A DNA stretch of 64,000 nt, taken from NCBI GenBank assembly GCA_028571685.1, contig CM053152.1, positions 19,972,001 to 20,036,000 on the forward strand, in the 5' to 3' direction. The notes beneath the pieces are model-generated. The model worked only from the letters and a program-made list of their open reading frames with translations. It was not told the DNA's origin and ran no database searches. The translations under genes and the position numbers were made by a program. Source of the DNA: Heterohyrax brucei (taxonomy: Eukaryota > Chordata > Mammalia > Hyracoidea > Procaviidae). Positions 47,715 through 59,157 of this stretch are shown here, piece after piece (position 1 is the stretch's first letter; every line of letters begins with the position of its first letter).

Positions 47715-50700
47715 ATGACAGCACTAACATCATATTTACCAATAATCACACTGAATGTAAAGGGACTAAATGAACCAATAAAGAGAAAGAGGAGAGTAGC
47801 AGATTGGGTAAAAAAAAAAGACCCATCTATGTGCTGCTTACAAGAGACACACATTTGACTCAAAGACACAAGCAAACTACAACTCAAACATTGGGAAAAA
47901 AATGTATCAGGCTAATAACATTCAAGAACGAGCAGAAGTGGCAATACTAATCTCTGACAAAATAGACTTTAAAGTTAAATCCACCATACAGGATATGGAG
48001 GGACACTATATAATGGCTAAAAGCTCAATACAGCAGGAGGACATAACCATACTAGATATCTATGCACCCAGTAACAAGGCTTCAAATTACTTAAAACATA
48101 CATTATTTGCACTGAAAACAGAAGTAGTTCCACAATAATAGTAGGACGCTTCAACACACCACTCTCAGTAAAGGACAGAATATCCCGAAAAAAGCTTAGT
48201 AAACACACAGAAGATCTAAATGCCAGTTAACTAATTTGATCTCATAGACATGTTCGCAATGCTTCATCCAACAGCAGCCAAATATTCTTTCTTTTCCAGT
48301 ACACATGGAACATTGTCCAGAATCAACCAATACTAGGCCACAGAGCAATCCTCAACAAAATTCAAAACATTAAAATAGTACAAAGCTTCTTTTCAGACCA
48401 TAAAGCCATAAAACTAGAAATCAATAACAAAAAAAAGATATCAATTAAACAGAAACCATGGAAACTGAGTAATATTTTGCTCAAGAACTACTAGGTAATA
48501 AAAGAAAGAAAGAATTCAATAAAAAAACTTTATAGACTCAAACAAGATGAAGACATATCCAACCAAAGTCTATAGGACACAGCAAAAGCAATGCTCAGAG
48601 GTCAGTTCACCTCAGTAAACGCACACACCGACAAAGAAGAAAGATCCCAAAAAAAAGAATTAGCTCTTTAACTTCAACAGCTAGAAGAAACCCAGGAAAG
48701 GTACCCACTGGGCTCCAGAAGAAAGCAGATTATTAAAATCAGGGCAGAAACAAATGATAAAGAAAACAGAAAAATGACTGAAAGAGTAGACAAGTCTAAA
48801 AGCTTGTTTTTTTAAAAGATCAACAAAATTGATAAGTCATTGGCCAAACAGACAAAAGAAAAACAGGAAAAGAAACAAATAATCTGAGTAAGAACTGGAA
48901 TGGGTGATACCACAACAAGTCCTACTGAAATTAAAAGATTTATAGAAGAATATTGTGAAAAATTATACTCCAATAAATTTGAAAACCTAGAGGAAATACA
49001 CAATTTTCTAGACAAAGCAGCACCTACCTAAACTAACAAAACCAGAGATAGAACAACTAAACAAACCCATTACAAAAGAAGAGATTGAAATGGTAATTTT
49101 AAAACTTCCATTCAAAAAAAGCCCCGCCCTGAACGGCTTCACTGGAGAATTCTATCAAATGTTCAGAGAAGAGTTAACACCATTACTTTGAAGGGTATTC
49201 CAGAACATAGAGAAGGATGAAACACTCCCAAATTCATTCTGTGAAGCTAGTATAACCCTGGTACTAAAAACAAGTAAAGACAACACAACAAAGGAAAATT
49301 ACAGACCAGTATCTCTCATGAACCTAGACGCAAAAATCCTTAACAAAATCCTAACTAACGGAATTCAATAAGACATCAAAAAAGTAGTTCATCATGACTG
49401 ACTAGAATTCACACCAGGGATGCAAGGATAGTTCAGCATTAAGCCAAGTGCCGTCGAGTCGGATTTAGGAAAACAATTAATGTAATCAACTAAGTAAGCA
49501 AAACAAAAGACAAGAACCATTTGATTGTATCTGTCAATGCAGAAAAATCATTTGATAAAGTCCAACATTCATTCCTGTTAAAAACTCTCAGCAAAATAGG
49601 AACAGAAGGGAAATTCCTCAACACAATGAAGGCCATTTACATTAAACCAACAACTAATATCATACTTAATGGAGAGAAGTTGAAAACATCCCCCCTAAGA
49701 ACAAGTACTACACAAGAATGCTCACTGTCACCTCTTCTATTCAACATTATTCTAGACATCCTAGCCAGAACAACTAGGCATGATAAAAAAAATAATGGGC
49801 TTCCAAACTGGTAAAGAAGAAGTTAAAGTATCTCTATTTGCAGATGACATGATCTTACACACAGAAAACCCTAAAGAATCCACCAAAAAAAAAACGACTG
49901 GATCTTATAGAAGACTGCAGCAAAGTATCAGGATATAAGATAAATATACGTAAATCAGTGGGGTTCCTTTATACCAACAAAGAGACAACCAAGAAGAAAT
50001 CACAAGATCTTTACCATTTACTGTAGCTCCCAGATAATAAAATATCTGGAAATATATCTAACCAGAGATGTGAAAGACCTATACAAAGAAAACTACAACA
50101 CCCTACTGTAGTAACTATAAGCAACTTACAGAAGAGGAGACACTTACCTTGTTCTTGGATAGGAGGACGTAACATTGTGAAAATGTTTATACTACCTAAA
50201 GTGATCTGTACATACAATGCAACTCCAATTCAAATTCCAATGGCATTTTTTAATGAGATGTAGAAACTAATCGCCAACTTCATATGGAAAGGGAAGAAGC
50301 TATGGATAATTAAATTGACTACTTAAATAACTAAAGTACAGGAACAAAGTGGGAGACCTCTGTCTTCCTAACCTTAAAACCTACTACACTGCCACAGTAG
50401 TCAAGATAGTTTGGTACTGGTACAAAAATAGATACATAGATCAATGGAACAGAATTGAGAATTCAAATGTAACTTCATCCACCTCCGAACAGCTCATATT
50501 TGATAAAGGCCTAAAGGCTGTGATCTGGGGAAAAGACAATCTCTTCAACAAATAGTGTTGTCCTAATTGGTTATCTATCTGTAAAAAAGTGAAAGAGGAC
50601 CCTTATCTCACATCATGCACAACAACTAATTCAAAATGGATCTAAGACCTAAGTATAAAAGCTAAAACAATAAAATTCTTGGAAGAAAATATTGGGAAGA

Positions 50701-51561
50701 CACGGGAAGCTCTAAGCCAAGGCATCAACACCCTACCAAAAACCACCAACAACCCTCAGTCATCAGAAATGAAAATAGATAATTGGGAATTCTTAAACAT
50801 TAAACACTTATGCCCATCCAGAGCCTTCATCAAAAGAGCAAAAAGACTGCCTACAGAGTGGGAATGAATATTTTCACACTATGTTTCCAACTGTTGCCTA
50901 ATTTCTCTAATCTATAAGATACTACAAAACCTCAACAAGAAAAAGACAAATAACCCAGTTAAAAAATGGGCAGAAGAGAAGCACACGCACTTTACCAAAC
51001 AAGACACACACGTTGCCAAGAGATACAACAGGAAATGCTCACAATCACTAGTCATCAGAGAATTCCAAATCAAAACCACAGTGAGATGCCATGTCACCCC
51101 AACAAAGCTATGAGTAATCCAAAAATCACAGAATAATAAATGCTGAACCTCTCCTGTAGAAAGATTGGAAGTGTTCCACACCGCTGATAGAACTGTAAAA
51201 TGGTTCAACCACTATGGAAATCGATTTGGTGCTTTCTCAAAAAATTAGAAATAGAAATGCCATATGATCCAGCAATCCCACTCCTTGGAATATATTCCAA
51301 AGAAATAATGGCCACTACTCAAAGAGATACATGTATACCAGTGTTTATTGCAGCACTGTCCACAATAGCAAAAAGTTGAAAGCAACCTAGATGGCCATCA
51401 ACAGACAGATGGTTAAACAAATTATGGTATATTCATACAGTGAAATAATATGAAACGATAAGAAACAACGATGGCCTAGAGAAATACCTATCAATGTGGG
51501 ACCATCTAGAGGAAATTTGCTGAGCAAAAGTAGCCAGACACAAAGGGACAAATTTTGTATG
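47715..51561 (+). pseudogene. Old L1 ORF2 pseudogene
   Basis: Starts at the ATG giving MTALTSYLPIITLNVKGLNE. Endonuclease pieces (CCLQETH, ISDKIDFKVKSTIQDMEG), RT pieces ([20 protein letters not shown] at 49535; the FADDM motif at about 49839) and the C-terminal end follow. It has diverged more than the younger copy and has many stops, frameshifts and one short insert (49441-49463). Confidence 0.85.
49441..49463 (-). repeat. 23-bp tail insertion in old L1 ORF2
   Basis: AAGCCAAGTGCCGTCGAGTC then GGA is the reverse complement of the tail motif. The L1 copy at 44500 shows the uninterrupted form (CGACATTAGAAAAAC), so the bases were added here; ATTA/TTTA at the joins is at most a 4-bp duplication. 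Two CpGs are intact in an otherwise decayed host. Confidence 0.65.
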
Positions 51562-52591
51562 AGACCGTTTTTATAAAGAGGCAACAAATCAATTAAGCAT
51601 GGAAGAAATCAATCTTTGGTAGTTACTAGGGTGGAAAGGGAAAGAGGAAGAGGGATTTTTACAAACTAGATAGTGGTTAGGATTAGGGTTGGGTGTAGGA
51701 TGTGATAGCAAGTTCTAGAAGAGGGGTATGCACAACTACTCAACTTCAAAACAAAATTGTCCCCATAATGTGGCCCACCTCTTTGGAAGGACACAGAAAG
51801 AGGGTCTAAGATCAGAAAGCCACTCTCTCAGGGGAAATCCAGACTAACTGGCATACCTAAGCTTTTTACCTCTCTCTTAAGGTAATGTTCTGTGTTCCAC
51901 CTGGGTAAGTGACGTCTGGGGCCTTAGAATCTAGTAAGCTGTCATCTAAATAGCACCAAATGGTCACAATACAACTGGACCAGAGGTAAATGGTGGACAT
52001 CGAGGACAGGCAGAAAATAGGAGCCCACCAGACTGAAGGGGCCATGTGAGCCATAGTCCACTTCAGCATGAGACCAGAACTTGACGGCGCCTAGCCACCA
52101 CCAATGACAGCCCAGATGGGGTACACTGAATGGAGCCTTGGACACAGCAGATGCTAGATTAGAGAGCAGAGCTAGAATTCTGCCAAAAGAGCACAGCTGA
52201 TGGTCCTTCTGAATGGAGGGCCTCCTGGGAGTATGGTCCTCAGACTCTCTAACCCCAAATTGCATCCAGCACAGGGGCCAGCTCCCCAGACAAAGACTGA
52301 ACCACAGTGTGAGAATGGAGACAAACAAACCTTTAAACATGTACACGGGGTTGTCTGGGAGGCTCTTGGCTGTAACTGACAAGATTGTGTGAGGAGGATT
52401 GTATGAGACTCACTGCATTACCTTGGTCAAAAGGTTGCAGGAAGTTCCTGACAAAAGGAGAAGCATGCTGTCACCTTTGGGGGCGGGAACAGCTAGAATA
52501 GAACAGCGGTGCAAGTTCTGGGTGTTATATGGCAACACAATATAGATTGTAAAATTGTTCTTAATTCACAATAAAAAGTATTTTTTTAAAA
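51562..52591 (+). other. Old L1 3' UTR
   Basis: A G-rich middle (GGGTTGGGTGTAGGATGTGA region at 51690) and a final CACAATAAAAAGTATTTTTT with a short A-run before the right target duplication. AATAAA at 52570 is the likely L1 poly-A signal. Confidence 0.75.
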
Positions 52592-52600
52592 AGGAAAGCT

Positions 52601-53318
52601 ATAGAACAGTAGAAATCAATATGCCAAATGTATTTACTAAAAAAAGCATGTTCTAACTGTTGTTCCAATATATGAAAATCAATACTGATTATTTAATTCT
52701 AAATAAAATAAAACTGAAATGATGAGAGTATGGTGAAACAGTAGCATCTATAACATGGATATTTTTCCTATGTGTATCCAATTCAGTCTATTCTTTTTTA
52801 CCCACATAAAAAAATATTTGTCTTACTCTAGGTTTCCTCGAAAGCAGAACTTGAGGCAAAAGCTTGTGGTTAATTGAAGAGTATAACAATTCCAAGTAAA
52901 CAAGGAAAAGGTGGAAAGATTATGTAATGCAGAAAAGGAAGGAGATCAAATAGTAGTGGATGTGTTCCTGAGCTGGTCTCGTTTTTGCAGCCTGTTTCAG
53001 GGTTTTGCAGACTTCTCCAGAAAAGCTATACTACAACAGTGTGTCTCATGGTTAAGTTCTTGGTTAAGTCATCTAGCAAACGCATGCAATGATAAAACAC
53101 AATGAATATAACAAAATTCCCTAACTAATGGTTGTTAATGATACATGATCCATTCAGAGATGGTACATGGAAGGAACTCAATAAATGAGAATTGTTCTAT
53201 AAATGGTAGCTATTGTATACATAAGCTCCCCCAACACACACACACACACACACACTTACACATGATCTTTGACTTGTTTAAACAATATTCTCCACACACT
53301 AGATTTTTATTTTGCCCT
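52601..53318. other. Unassigned, includes CA microsatellite
   Basis: No gene seen. (CA)n lies at 53234-53256. Confidence 0.45.
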
Positions 53319-53363
53319 GGTCGCCGTGAGTCGGATCCAACTCGACGGCCCTTGGCTGGCTTG
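53319..53363 (+). repeat. Short SINE/RTE-tail fragment, five CpGs intact
   Basis: GGTCGCCGTGAGTCGGATCC, then AACTCGACGGCCCTTGGCTG, then GCTTG: the longest and best preserved copy of the tail motif, with no SINE body. TTGACTTGTT occurs at 53269-53278 and 53361-53370, but the second copy overlaps the tail motif, so it may not be a target duplication. Confidence 0.65.
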
Positions 53364-53548
53364 ACTTGTTCATGAGCTTTACATTTTGTTCAAGGTCAAT
53401 CATACCTGCTCTGAGAGGCATCCTTCACTTATTTCTTATATTTACAGAGGATTTTCTTAATACTCAGAGCTGTTTAAAGAATGCTTATATATTATGTCTG
53501 ATTCTCATACGACTCTTGAAATCAATATTATTAGCTGCATATTAAATA

Positions 53549-53752
53549 TGAGGAGTCCTTGGATGGTAAAAATTGTTAATACGCTAGACTGCTAACAGAA
53601 GGGTTGGAGGTCCAAGTCTACCGAGAGGTGCCTTGGAAAGAAGGCTTGCTGATCTACTTCAGAAAACTTGACCATTGAAAACCCTGTGGAGCACAGTTCC
53701 ACTCTGACATACTTGGGTTCACCGTGAGTCAGAAACAGCTAGAAGGTAAATG
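53549..53752 (+). repeat. AFROSINE, long variant
   Basis: GTCCTTGGATGGTAAAAATT head, AGAAGGCTTGCTGATCTACT variant middle, GGAGCACAGTTCCACTCTGA and CACCGTGAGTCAGAAAC. Full-length long variant. Confidence 0.8.
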
Positions 53753-53763
53753 TAGGCACTCCT

Positions 53764-54365
53764 GGTGCATATGTTTCCACGAGTGTTGGAACAAAGTACC
53801 ACAAACTGGATAGCTTGAAACACAGAAATTTATTATTTCATGCTTCTGGAGGCCAGAAGTCCAAAATCAAAATGTAGATAGTGTCATGCTTTCTCTGACA
53901 GCTTCCTTCCTTGTCTCTCTCTAGCTTCTGGTGGTTGCCAGCAATCCTGGATGCTCTTTGGCTGGGAGCAGCAGCACTCCAAACTCTGCCTCTGTCACCA
54001 AGTGGGCTCATCTCCTATGTGATTCTGTGTGCTTTCTCCTCTCTAAAGATGTAAGCCAGTGGGAGTAGGGCCCACTTTAATGTGATGGAAATCCTGGTGG
54101 CATAGTGATTAACTGCTATGACTGCTAACCAAAAGGTTGGTCAATCAAATCCACCCAGGGCTCCTTGGAAACTCTATGGAGCAGTTCCACTTTGTCCTAT
54201 AGGATCTATATGAGCTGGAATCAACTCAACGGCAATGCATTAGAATCCAGTATGACCTCCTTTTAACTAACTACATGCACAAAGACCTTGTTTCCAAATA
54301 AAGTCACATTCTGAGGTTCTGAGTAGATGTGAATTTTGTGGGTACGCTATTCAACCCAGTGTACT
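53764..54365 (-). mobile_element. MLT1-like MaLR LTR split by AFROSINE
   Basis: Left part 53764-54084 (TACCACAAACTGGATAGCTT, CTTCTGGAGGCCAGAAGTCC) and right part 54244-54365 (AGTATGACCTCCTTTTAACT, CTTGTTTCCAAATAAAGTCA), read on the minus strand. The AFROSINE lies at the point where MLT1 copies read CCCACTCTAATCCAGTATGA. Confidence 0.8.
54085..54243 (+). repeat. AFROSINE inserted in an MLT1 LTR
   Basis: AAATCCTGGTGGCATAGTGA head, ACTCTATGGAGCAGTTCCAC, GAATCAACTCAACGGCAATG and a very short tail. Confidence 0.9.
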
Positions 54366-54564
54366 CGGTGAGCTTCACTGGAGTTGAATAACTCTCTGAC
54401 TTATAAAACTGATTAGTCAGCATCAATGTTTAGATTATCTGATTTTTAATCTTCTTTTTCTAATTTGTGCCTACCTCTCACCATTTTTTCTTAGTGAAGT
54501 AACCTATTTCTCTTCTCATTAGAACATGCCACAGCCTTGTAGCACATAGATACTGCACAGCAGA

Positions 54565-54960
54565 GCAGAGCATCGTGGTTAGCATCCAAGTCTCTGATGC
54601 CAGGGTGACTTGGGTTTATTTAATCATGGACTCATTAAACATTTCCTTTGTTGATTCTTCTGTTTACTCACCTATAAAACAAGCATGTTAACAGTATCTA
54701 TTTTACATGGCAGATTAACCAGCACCACTTACCATCAAGTCAGCTTAGACTCATGGTCACATATGTGCATCAGAGCAGGGTTTTCAGTGACTGAGTTTTC
54801 AAAAGTAGATCTCAGGCCATTTTTCTTAGGCATGAACTTGAGCTTCTAACTTTTTAGTTAGTACCCACTGCTTAACCAGTTTTGCTATCCAGGGACTCAC
54901 TTTGAGTATTAAATGAAATCATACACATAAAATTCTTAGAGCTATGCTTCATATACGAAA
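54565..54960 (+). repeat. MIR split by an AFROSINE
   Basis: 54565-54714 (ATCGTGGTTAGCATCCAAGT, TTCTGTTTACTCACCTATAA) and 54899-54960 (GAGTATTAAATGAAATCATA) make up one MIR interrupted by the minus-strand AFROSINE. Confidence 0.65.
54715..54898 (-). repeat. AFROSINE variant (minus strand) in a MIR
   Basis: CACTTACCATCAAGTCAGCT, TAGACTCATGGTCACATATG, and CCCACTGCTTAACCAGTTTT with GGGACTC at the head end. Diverged. Confidence 0.7.
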
Positions 54961-55814
54961 AGAGTATGAAAACCCGACAGGGCCCAGGAAGCCAATTCAC
55001 TCCACATCCACCTCCAGAAGTGCAGGAATGTGGAGGTACTTCCCCTTTTAGTTTTAGCCTGGTCCCTTTCTGTCTTAGAACCTTCCTCTTAACCAAATCA
55101 TGACCCAAACCAGCCCTTACCAAGTGAAAACATGCTGTTCTAGAATGTCAGAAATTCATAGTCATGGGTCAGATTCTTAGGCAGATAAAACTGAACTGCT
55201 TTCTTCTAAGCTGGTCTTTTCTTCCACTATCTTTTATCCTAAGATTTGTCTATCAGTTTGCTCTTGGTCACTCAGCTCACACTAGCTATCAACTCAATTA
55301 GATTTCAAGCTTTCAGTCTCCCTCAAGCCCTTAAACCAATTCTGAAAACTCACTGTGTGTTCAATCAATGTTCACCGGAACGAACAAGCACGTGGGTTCT
55401 GATGGAAGTTGGATGTGACAAAAGAACAATACAGAAGGCAGTTGGACTTCCTGTTTGTTGTAACTTCTCTGTTATTAGAATAGACATTTGTCTTCCTAAT
55501 GAGTCACTGGAGAGGACTCTCCCCACACTGAATTACAGGATAGCTGATCTCAGAATCCCTGATTTAGCCTCATTCAGCAAATACTTTGTCAGATAAGCCC
55601 AATCTACCTCATCCTCACAGGAACTTCAGAAGGGACAGAGGAGGTTCTGAACTGCATGGTACTACACACTGCAGCCCCTGAGCAGGCAGCTCAGCCCTTC
55701 ATGCCTTAGTGTCTTTGCTGCCAAATGGAAATGGCCAGCTTCCTCTTTACACGGCTGCTGTGATGATTGCATGGAGTGACAAGAGTGAAGCCAGTAGAAC
55801 AGCATCTCGTGAGC
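54961..55814. other. No recognisable feature
   Basis: Unassigned. A 116-codon ORF (55246-55596) is unrecognised. Confidence 0.4.
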
Positions 55815-56255
55815 AATAGCTTCCCATGGCTGCTGTCATGATGTACCACAAACCTAATGGCTGAAAAAACTGAGACTTTCTTCTCTCGCATTTCTGGAAG
55901 TCCAAATTCTTGGTGTTAGTGGGGCCATGCTCCCTCTGAAGGCTCCTGGGAAGGTCTTCCTTGCCCATTGCAGCTTCTGATGATCTCAGGTATTCCTTGA
56001 CTTCTAGATACATCTCTCCAGTCTCTGGCTCTGTTGTTACATGGACTTCATCTCCCACGACTGTCCACAGCTTCTCTCCTCTTCTTATGAGGATGCTAGT
56101 GAAATTGGATTAGGGCCTGCCCTACTGTAGTGTGACCTCCTGCTAAATTAACTAGCTATGCTTCCAAAGATGCCATTTTCAAGTAAGATCATGTTCACAG
56201 GTGCAAGATTTCAACATATCTTTTGGAGAGACAAAAGCCAACCCCTAATACAATG
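55815..56255 (-). mobile_element. MLT1-like MaLR LTR (minus strand)
   Basis: GATGTACCACAAACCTAATG, GGGGCCATGCTCCCTCTGAA, GCTTCCAAAGATGCCATTTT and GATTTCAACATATCTTTTGG are MLT1 minus-strand landmarks. Confidence 0.8.
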
Positions 56256-56285
56256 TAAAAGGGCCCCTGTAGATACTCTAACAAC

Positions 56286-56486
56286 TGGCGCCTGGGTGAC
56301 TTGGGTTTATTTAATCCTGGACTCATTAAACGTTGGACCATTTATTTCCTTTGCTGATTCCTCTGTTTACTCACCTATAAAACAAGCATGTTAATGGTAT
56401 CTATTTTACATGGCAGATTAACCAGCACCACTTACCATCAAGTCAACTTAGACTCATGGTCACACATGAGCATCAGAGCAGGGTTA
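56286..56486 (+). repeat. Direct copy of 54598-54780 (MIR plus AFROSINE junction)
   Basis: It repeats the MIR segment and the first part of the AFROSINE at 54715, including the junction GGCAGATTAACCAGCACCAC. The match is high, with a 13-base extra segment (around CGTTGGACCATTTA) at about 56330 and scattered changes. The copy stops within the SINE. Confidence 0.85.
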
Positions 56487-56544
56487 TGTTTATATAGTAT
56501 AATCCATTCTTCACATTGTCTCCATAATGTTCTAGAAATCTGTT

Positions 56545-56880
56545 CCTATCAGCCCACTGATTAAAAGCCCTTCAGTGATATGCCCATGCCCCCAGGCTGT
56601 TCATGCAGGCCATAATTATACACTTGACTATATCACTGGTCTCATATCCCACCATTCACATTCTCTTCTCCTGAGCACACACACCTTCCAGCGATACTGA
56701 GGCAGTATGACACCTTTGGCTTCACCATGCTATTTCCTTGCTGATTTTTGGCTTTGTACCACTCATGCTTTCATACAGAGAAAATATTACCCACTCAGGG
56801 AAGTGTTCCTTGACCACCATACCTGATTCCAGTATTGCATGGGTATCTTTCTTGGGCTTTCAGAGCATCTTGGACTTACC
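56545..56880 (+). repeat. L2 LINE fragment
   Basis: AAAAGCCCTTCAGTGATATG, the internal TGCTATTTCCTTGCTGATTT and AAGTGTTCCTTGACCACCAT follow the order of the L2 3' coding region and UTR. Confidence 0.65.
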
Positions 56881-56939
56881 TATGTCACAACACTCATCAT
56901 CCCACAGGCAGCAGTTGTCATCTGAAGAAATTTAGCCCT

Positions 56940-57075
56940 ATTGTGGGACCTTGGCAATGTCATCGCAGTGGTGCTACTGACATTTTATTGGTAGAGGCCA
57001 GGGGTACTGCTAACATCCTACAATACACAGGACTGACTCATAACAAAGAATTACATACTCCCAAATGGCAATAGT
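56940..57075 (-). repeat. Ancient mammalian DNA-type repeat fragment
   Basis: GTGGTGCTACTGACATTTTA and AGAGGCCAGGGGTACTGCTA with ACATCCTACAATACACAGGA match an old interspersed repeat whose family name I cannot fix. Confidence 0.45.
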
Positions 57076-57217
57076 ACTGAGGTAAAATCCTGCCACACGG
57101 GAATAATTAGCTACTGTGCCAGTCTCCTCCGATAGACTATAAATACATGTTTTATAGCTTGAACTGAATCTTGTTTGCTATTGTTCCCACTGAGCTTAGG
57201 ATATTGTCTAATGCACA

Positions 57218-57624
57218 GTTGCTGTTGATTCAGCTCTAATTTGTGGCAAATCCATGCACAACAAAATAAAATGTTTCTCAGTCCTACACCATCTTCAGGA
57301 TTATTGGTCTTCCCTGAGTCCAGTGTTGCAGTGGTTGTGTCAGCCTATCTCATTGAGGGTTTCCTTTGCCTTTGTTGGTCCTCCACTTCACTAAACACGG
57401 TACTCTTCTCTTCTCCAGTGATGAAGTCTTCGCCTGATGAAGTGTCCAAAGTAAGATAAAGTCTCAGACAATATTCTGTTGTAAACCATAGGGTTTTTAT
57501 TGGTTAATTTTCAGAAGTATGTTGCCAGGACTTTCTTCCTAATCACTCTTATTCTGGAAACCCTGTTCACCATAGGTGACCCTAATAGTATTTGAAATAT
57601 AGTAGCTTAGCTTCTGGCATTATT
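57218..57624 (-). mobile_element. Internally deleted RTE copy (minus strand)
   Basis: The left part (57218-57465) is the RTE 3' end in reverse. The right part (57466-57624, ATATTCTGTTGTAAACCATA, GGTTAATTTTCAGAAGTATG) is the 5' head in reverse. The coding middle is missing, as in 16285 and 28665 but with another break point. Confidence 0.75.
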
Positions 57625-57625
57625 A

Positions 57626-57690
57626 AAAAAAAACCCACTGCCACTGAGTCGGGTCTGACTGATAGTGACTCTAGGGTCACTATGAGTCTG
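57626..57690. repeat. AFROSINE fold-back fragment with palindrome
   Basis: AAAACCCACTGCCACTGAGT is the minus-strand SINE 3' end. It is followed immediately by a plus-strand copy of the same end, GGTCACTATGAGTC. The join forms a 32-bp quasi-palindrome at 57657-57688 (28 of 32 bases self-complementary). Confidence 0.75.
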
Positions 57691-58599
57691 GTATCATAGC
57701 AACACACAAATCACCACAGATTGATGGTGGTAAAAACTTACAGATGAGTAGTTGTAATGTATGGCACCTACTAAATAAGCCTTCTCATTGATTCTCTGTC
57801 TTATTAATCAAGCCCACTCTATTTTTGAGAAGCTTATTGTCTCTTTAGTCTACTGACAGGAAGTAATAAATAAGTAACATCAATTTTGTTTGTTTACTGG
57901 TGTCAAATCTCTATTTACTAGGAATGACACTGATGAATTACATTAATCATCCAAGACTACACAAGTTGAGGAATAATATCAAGAATAAAATACATGAAGA
58001 AATCAAATAGGCATTAAAAACAAAAAGACTAAAGTGGATGTCAGAAGAGACTCTGAAACTTGCCCTTGAATGTAGAGTAACTAAAATGCATGGGAGAAAT
58101 GATGAAGTAAAAGAGCTGAACAGAAGATTTCAAATGGCAGCTTGAGAAGACAAAGTAAAGTATTACAATGAAATGTTCAAAGACCTGGAGGTAGAAAATA
58201 TAAAGGGTAGAATATGCTTGGCCTTTTTCAAGCTGAAATAACTGAAGAAAAATAAAATTAAGCCTCAAGTTACAATATTCAGGGATTCTAGGGGCAAAAT
58301 ACTTAATGAAGCATTAAGCATCGAAAGAAGATGGAAAGAATACGTAGTTACTGTGCCAAAAATAATTAGTCAATGTTCAACCATTTCAGGAGGTAGTATG
58401 TGTTCAAGAACTGATGGCAATGAAGGAAGAGGTCCAAGCTACACTGAAAGCAATGGTGAAAAGCTACGCTCCAGAAATTGCCATAGATGCTTTGATAAAT
58501 GAATGCAATGCTAGAAGGACTCAGCCACCTGCCATGAAATTTGGAAGGCAGTTACCTGATCAACCAACTGAAAGAGATCTCATTCCAAAGAAAGGTGAT

Positions 58600-59116
58600 T
58601 GTCATGGATTGAACTATGTCCTCCCAAAAATGTGTGTAGCCATGTGGCTGGGCAATGATTCCCATTATTTTATGACTGTCCTCCATTTTGTGATTTTCCT
58701 ATGCTATGTATTAGAGAATTAGTGCAGGACTATAAATCCCTTCATGAGATCACCTCTTTGCTCTACTGTAAAGGGAGTTTCCCTGGAGTATGGCTTGCAC
58801 CATGCTTTATCTTTTCATCCTAAAAGAGATAAAAGGAAAGGGAAGCAAATAGAGAATTGGGAATCGCACACCATCAAAAAAGCAGCACCTGGAAAAGAGC
58901 GCATCCCTCAGACGCGAGGTTCCTGTGCCAAGATGCTCCCTGAACAAAGACTGATGTCTTGCAAGGACTTTTCTCCACAGCAGACAAGGGAGAAAGCCTT
59001 CCCCTGGAGTGGACATCCTGAACTTGGACTTGTAGCCTACTGAACTGTGTAAGAACAAACTTTTCACCACCCCCTTTGTGGTGTTTCTGTTAGAGCAACA
59101 CTAGATGACTAAAGCA
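58600..59116 (+). mobile_element. Solo LTR in the RTE, near 5-bp TSD
   Basis: A 517-bp copy from TGTCATGGATTGAACTATGT to GATGACTAAAGCA. The flanks GTGAT (58595-58599) and GTGGT (59117-59121) differ by one base. RTE sequence continues across it: AAAGGTGAT then CCAACAGAATGC. Confidence 0.9.
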
Positions 59117-59157
59117 GTGGTCCAACAGAATGCAGAAATTACTGAGTAATATCATTA

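Larger units (their letters stand above)
37375..52591 (+). mobile_element. Old full-length L1 interrupted by a younger L1
   Basis: Two L1 parts belong to one insertion: 37381-39820 (5' UTR, ORF1 and spacer) and 47595-52591 (spacer, ORF2, 3' UTR and short poly-A). The outer flanks carry the same 9-mer AGGAAAGCT at 37366-37374 and 52592-52600, an exact target duplication. The spacer lengths add up as well: about 320 bp before and 120 bp after the inserted L1, against about 470 bp in the younger L1. Confidence 0.85.

Noticed and set aside
53269-53370. TTGACTTGTT repeat as the target duplication of an 82-bp insertion
   Set aside because: The right copy overlaps the tail motif (GGCTTGACTTT also occurs at 8086), so the match may be coincidence.
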